From: CAZLQG01 sp964561655
Lineage (GTDB): Bacteria > Patescibacteriota > Doudnabacteria > UBA920
NCBI GenBank assembly: GCA_964561655.1
Contig: CAZLQG010000004.1
Coordinates: forward strand, 1-38,939
Direction: 5' to 3'
Length of the DNA stretch: 38,939 bases
Position 1 is the stretch's first letter. Every line of letters starts with the position of its first letter. Both the position numbers and the translations under genes were made by a program. The notes below the pieces were generated by a model. It made no database searches and had not been told where the DNA came from. It saw only the letters and a program-made list of their open reading frames with translations. Shown here piece after piece: positions 1-5,820 of this stretch.

Positions 1-74
1 TGGCAGGGGCGGTAGGAATCGAACCCACGCAAGCGGTTTTGGAGACCGCTGTACTACCATTATACGACGCCCCC
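1..74 (-). tRNA. tRNA-Trp (CCA)
   Basis: Read on the minus strand this folds as a full cloverleaf of 74 nt with the 3' CCA encoded at positions 1-3. The anticodon stem GCGGT/ACCGC encloses the loop CTCCAAA, giving anticodon CCA (Trp). The acceptor 3' arm CGCCCCT with discriminator G matches the usual bacterial tRNA-Trp. The 5' arm GGGGGCG makes the first pair a G-U wobble. It lies downstream of rpmG, the order commonly seen before secE-nusG. Confidence 0.95.
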
Positions 75-105
75 CTGTCCCCGCTTTTTGCGGGGTATCC
101 TAAAA

Positions 106-261
106 CTATTTGGTTTCCTTGTGTGCGGTCTTTTTTTTGCAATGCTTGCAGAATTTTTGAAGTTCTAAGCGCTTTTGGGTGTTCTTTTTATTCTTTCTTG
201 TCTGATAATTTAAATTATGGCAGACCGTGCATTCCAAATTTATCAAATTATCTTGAGACAT
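106..261 (-). CDS. rpmG: 50S ribosomal protein L33 (bL33)
   Basis: A 51-aa basic protein of the large ribosomal subunit. The sequence begins MSQDNLINLECTVCHN and carries two CxxC pairs (LECTVCH near residue 11 and KFCKHCKKK near residue 38) forming the zinc ribbon of the C+ type L33. Length is normal for the family (about 50 aa). It lies between tRNA-Thr and tRNA-Trp on the same strand, a classical arrangement, and is probably cotranscribed with both tRNAs from the promoter near 493. No strong Shine-Dalgarno sequence is visible before the ATG at 259-261. The identification rests on the Cys pattern, size and context. Confidence 0.93.
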   Translation of the reverse strand: MSQDNLINLECTVCHNLNYQTRKNKKNTQKRLELQKFCKHCKKKTAHKETK

Positions 262-317
262 CGTGATATTTTAATTAATGATTTTGTTAAGTGCTGTTTA
301 CCCGTCTGCCGATCGCC

Positions 318-393
318 TGGAGCCGGCTGTCGGACTCGAACCGACCACCTACGGTTTACAAAACCGTTGCTCTACCGGATGAGCTAAGCCGGC
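318..393 (-). tRNA. tRNA-Thr (TGT)
   Basis: A minus-strand cloverleaf of 76 nt with encoded CCA (318-320). Acceptor arm GCCGGCT pairs with AGCCGGC, discriminator T. Anticodon stem ACGGT/ACCGT with loop TTTGTAA gives anticodon TGT (Thr). It is the first gene of the tRNA-Thr/rpmG/tRNA-Trp unit. Just upstream, GCCGGGT precedes the mature GCCGGCT, a near-tandem repeat of the tRNA 5' end. Confidence 0.95.
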
Positions 394-446
394 ACCCGGC
401 GACTGGCGGGCAGGCAAAACAGTTAATTCGGGCTGAGCGGAGTTTA

Positions 447-476
447 CCCCGAACCGAACAACGTTCTGGTTCGGGG
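447..476. repeat. Palindromic element in the tRNA-Thr leader
   Basis: Perfect 9-bp arms CCCCGAACC (447-455) and GGTTCGGGG (468-476) with a 12-nt loop lie between the promoter and tRNA-Thr(TGT), so they fall in the precursor leader. No U-tract follows, so this is not an intrinsic terminator. It resembles the other GC-rich short palindromes scattered through the window. Confidence 0.6.
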
Positions 477-492
477 CTGGCTAACTTTTCAA

Positions 493-498
493 ATTCTA
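493..498 (-). promoter_or_regulatory. Promoter -10 for tRNA-Thr/rpmG/tRNA-Trp
   Basis: Minus-strand TAGAAT preceded by TGG (499-501) makes an extended -10. The hexamer 17 bp upstream (516-521, TGGATT) is a weak -35. Start of transcription would be near 486, leaving a leader of about 90 nt before tRNA-Thr. Confidence 0.5.
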
Positions 499-524
499 CC
501 ATAAAATCGTAAAAAAATCCAGTG

Positions 525-553
525 TTCCAAAGAGTTTTGAATATTGCTATAAT
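525..553 (+). promoter_or_regulatory. Promoter of ahcY
   Basis: TATAAT at 548-553 preceded by TGC (extended -10), with TTCCAA at 525-530 as a weak -35 and a 17-bp spacer. Transcription would start near 560, leaving about 17 nt before the ahcY ATG and no Shine-Dalgarno sequence. Confidence 0.6.
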
Positions 554-576
554 ATGTTGGTAATTAATGTAAAATC

Positions 577-1827
577 ATGTCTAAAGTCAAAAATTCCAAA
601 CTTGCAAGGCAGGGAAAATTAAAAATTGAACTGGCACAGTCGCGCATGCCGGTTTTGGCTACCATCAATCAAGATTTTAAAAAGCGCCAGCCTGCGGCCG
701 GGATCACTATTGCGGCGTGTTTGCATATCACTAAGGAAACCGCGGTTTTATTAAGGGCTTTAAAAGCAGGCGGCGCTACGGTTGCGGCCTGTGGAAGCAA
801 TCCCCTTTCCACGCAAGACGATGTTGCGGCGGCTTTGGCCAAAGAAGGCATAAATGTTTTTGCCTGGCGCGGTGTCAGTGACGAAAAATATTATTGGTGC
901 CTGAATAAAGTGTTGGACTTTGAGCCACAGATTACCATAGACGATGGCGCGGATTTAATTTCCACCATCCATAAAAAAAGAAAAGCGCTTTTAAAGAAAG
1001 TTTGGGGCGGGCAGGAAGAAACCACTACCGGCGTAATTAGGCTCAAAGCCATGGCGAAAGACGGCGCGCTTAAATATCCAATCGTGGCCGTGAACGATGC
1101 AGACACCAAACATCTTTTTGACAACTATTACGGTACGGGCCAATCTACGATTGACGGTTTACTTCGCGCGACCAACGTTCTTTTAGCAGGAAAAATCGTG
1201 GTCGTAGCGGGCTACGGCCAGTGCGGCAGCGGCATTACCAAAAACGCGCGCGGCCTCGGCGCGCGCGTCATCATCTCCGAAGTCAATCCCCTGCTTGCGC
1301 TAAAAGCTACAATGGACGGTTTTGAAGTAATGTCGCTTAAACAGGCGGCAAAAGTTGGCGAAGTGTTTTTAACCGCCACGGGCGACAGGGACGTTTACAC
1401 TAAAGAGCATTTTAAATTAATGAAGGATGGCGCGATTTTGGGCAACAGCGGGCATTTTGACGTGGAAATAGATGTGAAAAATCTTAAGCAGGCGGCAGTG
1501 AGCAGCAAGCGGGTTAGGGATAATCTTGATGAGTATACGATGAAGGATGGAAGGAAATTGTATTTAATTGCGGAAGGTAGGTTGATGAACTTAGGCGCGG
1601 CCGAAGGCCATCCCAGCGAGGTTATGGACATGTCGTTTGCCAATCAGGCTTTGGTCTGCGAGTGGTTGGTGAAAAACCATCAAACTTTACAAAATGATGT
1701 CTACGGCGTGCCAAAGGCAATTGACGGCAAAGTCGCGCAGCTTAAACTTTCAGCCCTCGGCGTTAAAATCGACAAACTCACGCCAAAGCAGAAAAAGTAT
1801 TTGAGTTCTTGGAAAGAAGGAACGTAG
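577..1827 (+). CDS. ahcY: Adenosylhomocysteinase (SAH hydrolase)
   Basis: A 416-aa cytosolic NAD-dependent enzyme that reversibly splits S-adenosylhomocysteine into adenosine and homocysteine, relieving product inhibition of methyltransferases. Family landmarks are clear: the substrate-domain stretch EETTTGVIRLKAM (147-159), the segment around NDADTKHLFDNYYGTGQS (173-190), the Rossmann loop GYGQCG (212-217) and the C-terminal segment GAAEGHPSEVMDMSFANQAL (340-359). The end is LTPKQKKYLSSW rather than the longer KPxxYRY tail of animal enzymes. Length is normal for the shorter bacterial/archaeal form. The ATG at 577 gives a full N-terminus. The gene precedes an aldo/keto reductase by 32 bp. In such a reduced genome it suggests active SAM-dependent methylation (for example PrmC, encoded here). 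Confidence 0.96.
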   Translation: MSKVKNSKLARQGKLKIELAQSRMPVLATINQDFKKRQPAAGITIAACLHITKETAVLLRALKAGGATVAACGSNPLSTQDDVAAALAKEGINVFAWRGVSDEKYYWCLNKVLDFEPQITIDDGADLISTIHKKRKALLKKVWGGQEETTTGVIRLKAMAKDGALKYPIVAVNDADTKHLFDNYYGTGQSTIDGLLRATNVLLAGKIVVVAGYGQCGSGITKNARGLGARVIISEVNPLLALKATMDGFEVMSLKQAAKVGEVFLTATGDRDVYTKEHFKLMKDGAILGNSGHFDVEIDVKNLKQAAVSSKRVRDNLDEYTMKDGRKLYLIAEGRLMNLGAAEGHPSEVMDMSFANQALVCEWLVKNHQTLQNDVYGVPKAIDGKVAQLKLSALGVKIDKLTPKQKKYLSSWKEGT

Positions 1828-1859
1828 ATAGATTTAGGATTTAAGATTGAGTAAAAATA

Positions 1860-2675
1860 ATGAAGACAGTTAGTTTAAAATCAGGTCTAAAGATGCCCGC
1901 GCTTGGCTTTGGGACCTGGCAACTTAAGGGTGATGATGCTAAGAATGCCGTGAGTTATGCTTTGGAAATCGGTTACCGCCATGTTGATACCGCGGATGCC
2001 TATGGCAACCATATTGAAGTCGGCAAAGGCATAAAAGAAAGTGGCGTCTCGCGTGAGCAGATTTTTCTTACTTCCAAAGTTTTTTATGACAGTCTAGAGC
2101 CAAAACAAATAATTGCCACCGGCGAAAGGGCGCTTAAGGAGCTGGGCGTGGATTATCTGGATTTGTTTTTGCTTCATTGGCCGAACCGTTCAATTCCCAT
2201 TGCCGACCAGCTAAACGCAATGCAGGAACTGAAAAACCGCGGGTTTGTTAAAGCCATTGGCGTTTCCAATTACACCATCCACCATCTTAAAGATGCTTTG
2301 GAAACCGAGATTGAATTTGAAGTTAACCAAGTGGAATTTCACCCTTCTTTGAACCAAAAAGATTTAAAGCAATTTTGTGATGATAATCACATCATCATCA
2401 CGGCCTATTCCCCTATTGCCCAAGGACAGGATTTGAATTTGCCGGAAGTTGTGGAACTCGCAAAAAAGTATAAAAAAAGCCAGTCGCAAATCATCTTAAA
2501 TTGGCTGATAAGCATTGGACTGGTCGCTATCCCCCGCTCGGCTAAAAAAAAGCACATTAAAGACAATCTCGGGGCTTTGGACTGGGAAATGCAGCAGGCT
2601 GATATAGAAAAATTAAGCGGTATTGATAAAGGCAACAGAATTGTAATTCCCGCCTGGGCGGATTTTGAGTATTAG
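1860..2675 (+). CDS. Aldo/keto reductase
   Basis: A 271-aa TIM-barrel NAD(P)H-dependent oxidoreductase of the 2,5-diketo-gluconate reductase/prostaglandin F synthase type. The catalytic tetrad is complete: D43 and Y48 in HVDTADAYGN, K73 in LTSKVFYD and H106 in FLLHWPN. Other family marks are LGFGTWQL (16-23), GVSNYT (about 138-143), VNQVEFHP and the cofactor region around IPRSAKK. Length is typical (270-280 aa). The start ATG lies 32 bp after ahcY, probably in one transcript, and a strong terminator follows at 2713. The physiological substrate cannot be read from the sequence; carbonyl or aldehyde detoxification is a common role in this family. Confidence 0.93.
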   Translation: MKTVSLKSGLKMPALGFGTWQLKGDDAKNAVSYALEIGYRHVDTADAYGNHIEVGKGIKESGVSREQIFLTSKVFYDSLEPKQIIATGERALKELGVDYLDLFLLHWPNRSIPIADQLNAMQELKNRGFVKAIGVSNYTIHHLKDALETEIEFEVNQVEFHPSLNQKDLKQFCDDNHIIITAYSPIAQGQDLNLPEVVELAKKYKKSQSQIILNWLISIGLVAIPRSAKKKHIKDNLGALDWEMQQADIEKLSGIDKGNRIVIPAWADFEY

Positions 2676-2712
2676 AAATTAGAGATTAGCCAAGAGTCAT
2701 CAGCCAATAGTA

Positions 2713-2741
2713 AAAGGCTCAAGCGCCGTGCTTGAGCCTTT
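2713..2741. terminator. Intrinsic terminator after the aldo/keto reductase
   Basis: A 12-bp perfect stem AAAGGCTCAAGC/GCTTGAGCCTTT with a 5-nt loop (2725-2729) is followed on the plus strand by AGTTTTTA. It can also act on transcripts arriving from tRNA-Tyr on the other strand. Confidence 0.85.
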
Positions 2742-2751
2742 AGTTTTTATG

Positions 2752-2838
2752 TGGTGCAGGGAGCAGGATTCGAACCTGCGTAGCCACAAGGGCGGCTGAT
2801 TTACAGTCAGCTGCGATTGACCGCTCCGCCATCCCTGC
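2752..2838 (-). tRNA. tRNA-Tyr (GTA)
   Basis: An 87-nt class II tRNA with a long variable arm and encoded CCA (2752-2754). Acceptor GCAGGGA pairs with TCCCTGC. Anticodon stem GCTGA/TCAGC with loop CTGTAAA gives anticodon GTA (Tyr). Its first 14 nt plus three upstream bases (2825-2841) are duplicated at 3137-3153, and the GIY-YIG reading frame ends inside the tRNA. Confidence 0.95.
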
Positions 2839-3091
2839 AAAATGATGACTTCGTTATTAATTTTTTAAAGGCCTCTCCGCCTTTGTATTTTTTAATTTGA
2901 AACTCTCTTCTGTATGCGTCTTGTTTTGAGGCGAAAATTTCTTTATAAACAATCTCCCAAGGCATGCCTTGCTTAGTAGACTTATTTTTTCCTTGGTTGT
3001 GTCTTTTCAGGCGGTTTTCTAGATTATTGGTGTGCCCAATATAATATCTATTTTTTGAATCGCTACGTAATATATAAACGTAATATGTCAT
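2807..3091 (-). CDS. GIY-YIG nuclease domain protein inserted at tRNA-Tyr
   Basis: A 94-aa single-domain protein beginning MTYYVYILRSDSKNRYYIGH. The two defining strands (YVYIL and YYIGH), the Arg of the RLKRH helix and the C-terminal FKKLI match the small stand-alone GIY-YIG proteins related to UvrC and homing nucleases. The ATG at 3091 is chosen because residues encoded further upstream come from a palindrome and a tRNA duplicate. The last 15 or so residues (TKSSFCRDGGAVNRS) extend beyond the usual domain end: the frame runs 32 nt into tRNA-Tyr and stops there. A 17-bp direct repeat flanks the gene. The promoter at 3183-3211 probably served tRNA-Tyr before this insertion, so gene and tRNA should share a transcript. 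Nuclease activity is inferred from family only. Confidence 0.85.
   Translation of the reverse strand: MTYYVYILRSDSKNRYYIGHTNNLENRLKRHNQGKNKSTKQGMPWEIVYKEIFASKQDAYRREFQIKKYKGGEAFKKLITKSSFCRDGGAVNRS
2825..2841. repeat. 17-bp direct repeat, copy at the tRNA-Tyr 5' end
   Basis: Minus-strand TTTGCAGGGATGGCGGA: three leader bases plus the first 14 nt of the functional tRNA-Tyr. It is identical to 3137-3153, 312 bp away, with the GIY-YIG gene between. Confidence 0.9.
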
Positions 3092-3100
3092 CGGGACCGC

Positions 3101-3136
3101 CCACCGCCTTTGGCGGGGCCCCGCTGAAAGCGGTGG
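3101..3136. repeat. GC-rich imperfect palindrome upstream of the GIY-YIG gene
   Basis: Outer arms CCACCGC (3101-3107) and GCGGTGG (3130-3136) enclose nested arms (CTTTGGCGGGG and CCCCGCTGAAAG). It contains the 13-mer CCGCCTTTGGCGG (3104-3116), which recurs inside prfA, so it belongs to a dispersed palindromic family. Confidence 0.75.
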
Positions 3137-3153
3137 TCCGCCATCCCTGCAAA
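3137..3153. repeat. 17-bp direct repeat, promoter-proximal tRNA-Tyr 5' remnant
   Basis: An exact second copy of 2825-2841. It starts about 23 nt downstream of the predicted start of the 3183-3211 promoter, where the tRNA would be expected. This is the probable original 5' end of tRNA-Tyr left behind by the insertion. Confidence 0.85.
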
Positions 3154-3182
3154 GTAAATAAATTATTAAATTATGCTGATAA

Positions 3183-3211
3183 ATTTTATCAAATTTTTCT
3201 AGAAAAAGCAA
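3183..3211 (-). promoter_or_regulatory. Promoter for the GIY-YIG/tRNA-Tyr unit
   Basis: Minus-strand TTGCTT (3206-3211), 17-bp spacer, TAAAAT (3183-3188) preceded by TGA (extended -10). The predicted start is near 3176. Confidence 0.6.
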
Positions 3212-3224
3212 CCCTTTAGAGTAT

Positions 3225-3929
3225 TTATCCAGCCAAAATTCCCGCTATCAGGCCTACCCCCAAAGCAATGCCGCCGATGATTAGCATCCTTAAACCGGAT
3301 TTAAGAAAAGGCTGTTTGGTAAATTTGGTGGTGGTCGCGCCTAAGACGAAAAGGCCAATAAGCGTTAAGCCAATGGAAATAGGCACCGCTGTTTTTATGG
3401 GTAATACAAAATAAGAGAACAAAGGAATAATGCCGCCAATTACGTAAGCCCCAAACATATACAGCCCGCCTTTAATGGAAGTGGAATTTTTAGAAGGAAA
3501 AACATTGAGTTCGCGAATAGCCATTTCTTTTAGCATTAGCTTTTGGTTTTGCGAAGCGGTATTGGTCATTTCTTTGGCTAAGTTTTTCGGCCAGCCTTCT
3601 TCAATATAGATTTTGAACAATTCGTCTTTTTCTTCCTGCGGAAAAGAAGATATTTCTTCGGTTTCTTCCTGAATTTTCCTTTTTTCCAACTCTTCTTGCG
3701 ATCGGCTGGACAGGTAAGAGCCGATACCCATAGAAATTGATTCCACCGCGATAATTACTATGCCTGCTAAGACAACGGTGTAATGGTTGCCGCTGCCTAT
3801 GGCAATGCCGGTAATAGAGCCTAAAGTAGATACCATGCCGTCTTCCATGCCGAAGACCACTTCCCTTAAGACATCGCTAAAGCGGGAACTTTGATGGTGG
3901 ACGTAGTCTTGGTTGAAATTATGGTGCAT
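3225..3929 (-). CDS. VIT1/CCC1-family iron/manganese transporter
   Basis: A 234-aa membrane protein of the vacuolar iron transporter/nodulin-21 family, expected to move Fe2+ or Mn2+ across the cytoplasmic membrane. It shows the N-terminal FGMEDGMVSTLGSITGIAIG (about 26-45) with the conserved D/G pattern of the first helix, a second helix ending ESISMGIGSYLSSRS (63-77), then a Glu-rich cytoplasmic insert (about 78-150, EELEKRKIQEETEEI and EEKDELFKIYIEEGWP) corresponding to the metal-binding domain, and three C-terminal helices (about 154-233). Length is typical. An extended -10 lies so close that the mRNA should start at or next to the AUG. Substrate preference is inferred from family. Confidence 0.88.
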   Translation of the reverse strand: MHHNFNQDYVHHQSSRFSDVLREVVFGMEDGMVSTLGSITGIAIGSGNHYTVVLAGIVIIAVESISMGIGSYLSSRSQEELEKRKIQEETEEISSFPQEEKDELFKIYIEEGWPKNLAKEMTNTASQNQKLMLKEMAIRELNVFPSKNSTSIKGGLYMFGAYVIGGIIPLFSYFVLPIKTAVPISIGLTLIGLFVLGATTTKFTKQPFLKSGLRMLIIGGIALGVGLIAGILAG

Positions 3930-3935
3930 AAAGAT

Positions 3936-3944
3936 ATTTTAGCA
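3936..3944 (-). promoter_or_regulatory. Promoter -10 of the VIT1-like gene (leaderless)
   Basis: Minus-strand TGC-TAAAAT. The last -10 base (3936) is seven bases from the A of the ATG (3929), so transcription should begin at the start codon. The -35 region (3959-3964, TATCTA) is poor. Confidence 0.5.
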
Positions 3945-3980
3945 GATTTAAAAAATTTTAGATATTCAGATATTCAAGCA

Positions 3981-4008
3981 AAATACCCCGAAAACTTTCG
4001 GGGTATTT
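3981..4008. terminator. Terminator between the tRNA-Thr(GGT) unit and the VIT1-like gene
   Basis: Stem AAATACCCCGAAA (3981-3993) / TTTCGGGGTATTT (3996-4008) with a tiny loop. On the minus strand the distal arm ends in UUU, so it would stop transcripts from tRNA-Thr and its remnant. Confidence 0.7.
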
Positions 4009-4011
4009 CTT

Positions 4012-4090
4012 TGGAGCCGTTGCGCGGATTTGAACCGCGGACCCCGGTAGTACAACCTTCGGTTGACTACGGGGCAGGCCTACTCCTTAC
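4012..4090 (-). pseudogene. tRNA 3'-half remnant (Thr-like) with inserted palindrome
   Basis: On the minus strand this begins GTAAGGAGTAGG, identical over 12 nt to the anticodon loop/stem and variable region of the adjacent tRNA-Thr(GGT). It continues with a hairpin insertion (4042-4074) and ends with a proper T-arm (CGCGG-TTCAAAT-CCGCG), acceptor strand CAACGGC, T and CCA. No matching 5' half (GCCGTTG) is present on this strand nearby, so it cannot form a cloverleaf. The three bases ending the anticodon position read CGT if aligned as a tRNA-Thr, hinting at a lost tRNA-Thr(CGT). The T-arm and acceptor differ from tRNA-Thr(GGT), so it is not a simple recent copy. Confidence 0.7.
4042..4074. 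repeat. Palindrome inside the tRNA remnant
   Basis: Arms CCCCGGTAGTACAACC and GGTTGACTACGGGG pair with one bulged base on the first arm around the loop TTC. The element interrupts the remnant between variable region and T-arm. Confidence 0.75.
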
Positions 4091-4107
4091 GTTCTCAGCT
4101 TTTCTCT
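4091..4107. repeat. 17-bp inverted repeat, 3' side of tRNA-Thr(GGT)
   Basis: GTTCTCAGCTTTTCTCT on the plus strand, the exact reverse complement of 4183-4199. It begins at the last base of the tRNA CCA end. Confidence 0.95.
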
Positions 4108-4182
4108 GGAGCCGATGTCCGGATTTGAACCGGAGACCTACTCCTTACCATGGAGTTGCTCTACCAACTGAGCTACATCGGC
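4107..4182 (-). tRNA. tRNA-Thr (GGT)
   Basis: A complete 76-nt minus-strand cloverleaf with encoded CCA. Acceptor GCCGATG/CATCGGC, anticodon stem ACTCC/GGAGT, loop ATGGTAA, anticodon GGT (Thr). The flanks are a perfect 17-bp inverted repeat abutting both ends, so the primary transcript could extend the acceptor stem by 17 further base pairs. Confidence 0.95.
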
Positions 4183-4199
4183 AGAGAAAAGCTGAGAAC
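4183..4199. repeat. 17-bp inverted repeat, 5' side of tRNA-Thr(GGT)
   Basis: AGAGAAAAGCTGAGAAC on the plus strand, directly adjoining the tRNA 5' end and exactly complementary in inverted orientation to 4091-4107. Confidence 0.95.
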
Positions 4200-4222
4200 T
4201 ATAGAGTTGCGGCATTTATCCT

Positions 4223-4251
4223 ATTTAGATTTGCTTTTTTTTATTTGGCAA
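4223..4251 (-). promoter_or_regulatory. Possible promoter of tRNA-Thr(GGT)
   Basis: Minus-strand TTGCCA (4246-4251), 17-bp spacer, CTAAAT (4223-4228). The same TTGCCA -35 occurs before rpsB, rplY and the RRM gene. The -10 is weak, and the site lies in the last codons of the TPR gene. Confidence 0.4.
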
Positions 4252-5058
4252 ACTTAGCTTCTCTGCTTTTAGCGTTGCCTGTTTTGCTTTTTTAGCCTGT
4301 CCCAGTTTTGCATAGGCATTTGACAGCCCAAGGTAAAACTTTGCGTTTTTGCCTTCCAAGTCGATGGCTTTTTCAAAAGCTAATACTGCCTCATCCCATT
4401 TTTCTAAAGCGCCAAAGCATAAACCTAAGTTATAATAGCGGTTTGGCTGGGTTGAATCAAGGCTTAGGGAAGTTTCGTAATTTTTAACGGCTTGGTCGTA
4501 GATGCCGGTCTGGTAAAAGCATAAAGCTAATTTGGCATGGTAGTCGCTATTCCCCGCTTCGTGGTGCGTGAGGTACAAATAAATATCTTTGGCTTCGGGG
4601 TAATTTTTTTGAGCCAAATAGAACTTGCCGAGATCGTCGTAAAGTTTTAAGTTTTTTGGCTCTTTTTTGATGGCTTCCAAAAAACCGTTTTCATCTTTAA
4701 TTTGTGTTCGGGTTTCGGCAGCAATCTCTTGAGGCGCTGATGCCTGCCGGGCTGTTTTATGGGTTTTTTTGAAAAACTTTTTAATTTGATAGCCGGCCTT
4801 GGCGGAAGGTTTTAAATCTTTGGCTTCCAAAACAAAGTTCCAGAATTTTTTCCACCAAAGCTTAAGCGAAGTTTTAATTTTGGAAATATTTAAAGTCGGC
4901 AATCCCTTGTCAGCCAGTTTCTGGTCGAAAGAATCTGCACTTACGTTGTTTGGCTCTGGGTTTATAGCTGCGGGCAGGCGTCTTAAGATTATGAGGATAA
5001 TCCCCACTACCGCCAATATAAAAATTATGTTTGGTAAGAATTGGTAAGACAAAACCAT
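4225..5058 (-). CDS. Membrane-anchored TPR protein
   Basis: A 277-aa protein with an N-terminal hydrophobic helix (about residues 8-25, IIFILAVVGIILIIL) and then a charged linker. Tandem tetratricopeptide repeats cover about residues 125-265: units such as LYDDLGKFYLAQKNYPEAKD, AKLALCFYQTGIYDQAVKNY, NRYYNLGLCFGALEKWDEA and FYLGLSNAYAKLGQAKKAKQ are visible. TPR arrays mediate protein-protein contacts; here they would face the cytoplasm or the outside depending on topology, which cannot be decided. It follows tsf at about 85 bp and reads the same way, possibly in the rpsB-tsf transcript. Small one-helix TPR proteins are common in CPR genomes, and the partner is unknown. Confidence 0.8.
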   Translation of the reverse strand: MVLSYQFLPNIIFILAVVGIILIILRRLPAAINPEPNNVSADSFDQKLADKGLPTLNISKIKTSLKLWWKKFWNFVLEAKDLKPSAKAGYQIKKFFKKTHKTARQASAPQEIAAETRTQIKDENGFLEAIKKEPKNLKLYDDLGKFYLAQKNYPEAKDIYLYLTHHEAGNSDYHAKLALCFYQTGIYDQAVKNYETSLSLDSTQPNRYYNLGLCFGALEKWDEAVLAFEKAIDLEGKNAKFYLGLSNAYAKLGQAKKAKQATLKAEKLSLPNKKKQI

Positions 5059-5075
5059 TTAAAAAATTGAACATA

Positions 5076-5139
5076 ATTGACCAAAATTGACAAAAATAGA
5101 TTATGTCAATTATGCTAATTTTAATTAATTTTGGTCAAT
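5076..5139. repeat. AT-rich nested inverted repeat between tsf and the TPR gene
   Basis: Perfect 13-bp arms ATTGACCAAAATT (5076-5088) and AATTTTGGTCAAT (5127-5139) enclose a smaller TTGACA/TGTCAA pair. There is no U-tract. It may be an operator, an mRNA-end hairpin for rpsB-tsf or a repeat. Confidence 0.6.
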
Positions 5140-5143
5140 GACT

Positions 5144-5725
5144 TTAGTTTCCCAAGACAAACCTGGCAAAACGCCTGATTTGAATATTTTCACCAATTTT
5201 GGAAACCGCCTCCGCCAAGAGGTCTTTAATTTTTAAGTCAGGGTTTTTTATGTAGGTCTGTTCCAAAAGGCAGACTTCTTCGTAGTATTTGGCGAGCTTG
5301 CCTTGTATCATTTTATTTGCGACTTCTTCGGGTTTGCCTTTGGTGGATTCCTTGTAAATTTCTTTTTCCTTTTCCACGACTTCTGCGGGCACATCATTTT
5401 GAGATACGTATAAAGGATTGGTAGCTGCTATGTGCATAGCCAAATCTTTCGCCAAATTTTGGAAATCTTCCGTTCTGGCGACAAAGTCGGTTTCGCAGTT
5501 TAATTCCAAAAGTACGCCGATTTTGCTTCCCGGGTGAATATAGCTGGCTATTACGCCTTCTTTGGCTGCGCGGTCCGCTTTTTTTCCAAGCTTGAGCGCG
5601 CCTTTTTTTCTTAATATTTCCACGGCCTTTTCTTTGTTGTTTTTGGCTTCTGTTAAAGCCTGCTTGACTTCTAAAATCCCGGCTCCGGTTAATTCTCTGA
5701 GTTCTTTGACTAAATTATTGGACAT
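5144..5725 (-). CDS. tsf: Elongation factor Ts
   Basis: A 193-aa nucleotide exchange factor for EF-Tu. The N-terminal UBA-like region has LVKELRELTGAGILEVKQAL (5-24), followed by LNCETDFVAR (about 74-83), whose TDFV motif inserts into EF-Tu to displace Mg2+-GDP. One core subdomain follows and the protein ends QIRRFARFVLGN. At 193 aa it is a short EF-Ts (about 200 aa, Thermus/CPR-like) rather than the 283-aa E. coli form with two core subdomains. It lies 95 bp downstream of rpsB, the universal order. The spacer is extremely AT-rich, and no Shine-Dalgarno sequence precedes the ATG. Confidence 0.96.
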   Translation of the reverse strand: MSNNLVKELRELTGAGILEVKQALTEAKNNKEKAVEILRKKGALKLGKKADRAAKEGVIASYIHPGSKIGVLLELNCETDFVARTEDFQNLAKDLAMHIAATNPLYVSQNDVPAEVVEKEKEIYKESTKGKPEEVANKMIQGKLAKYYEEVCLLEQTYIKNPDLKIKDLLAEAVSKIGENIQIRRFARFVLGN

Positions 5726-5820
5726 AAATTGAATTTCCGATTTTTAATTTTCATTTAATAATTTAATGTTTCAATTTTTATTTGAAAATTTATTGAAATT
5801 TTTAATTTAAAAATTAAAAA

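Noticed and set aside
3092..3211. Longer start for the GIY-YIG protein at 3211
   Set aside because: The extra 40 codons are translated from the promoter region, a tRNA fragment and a palindrome; the domain starts at 3091.
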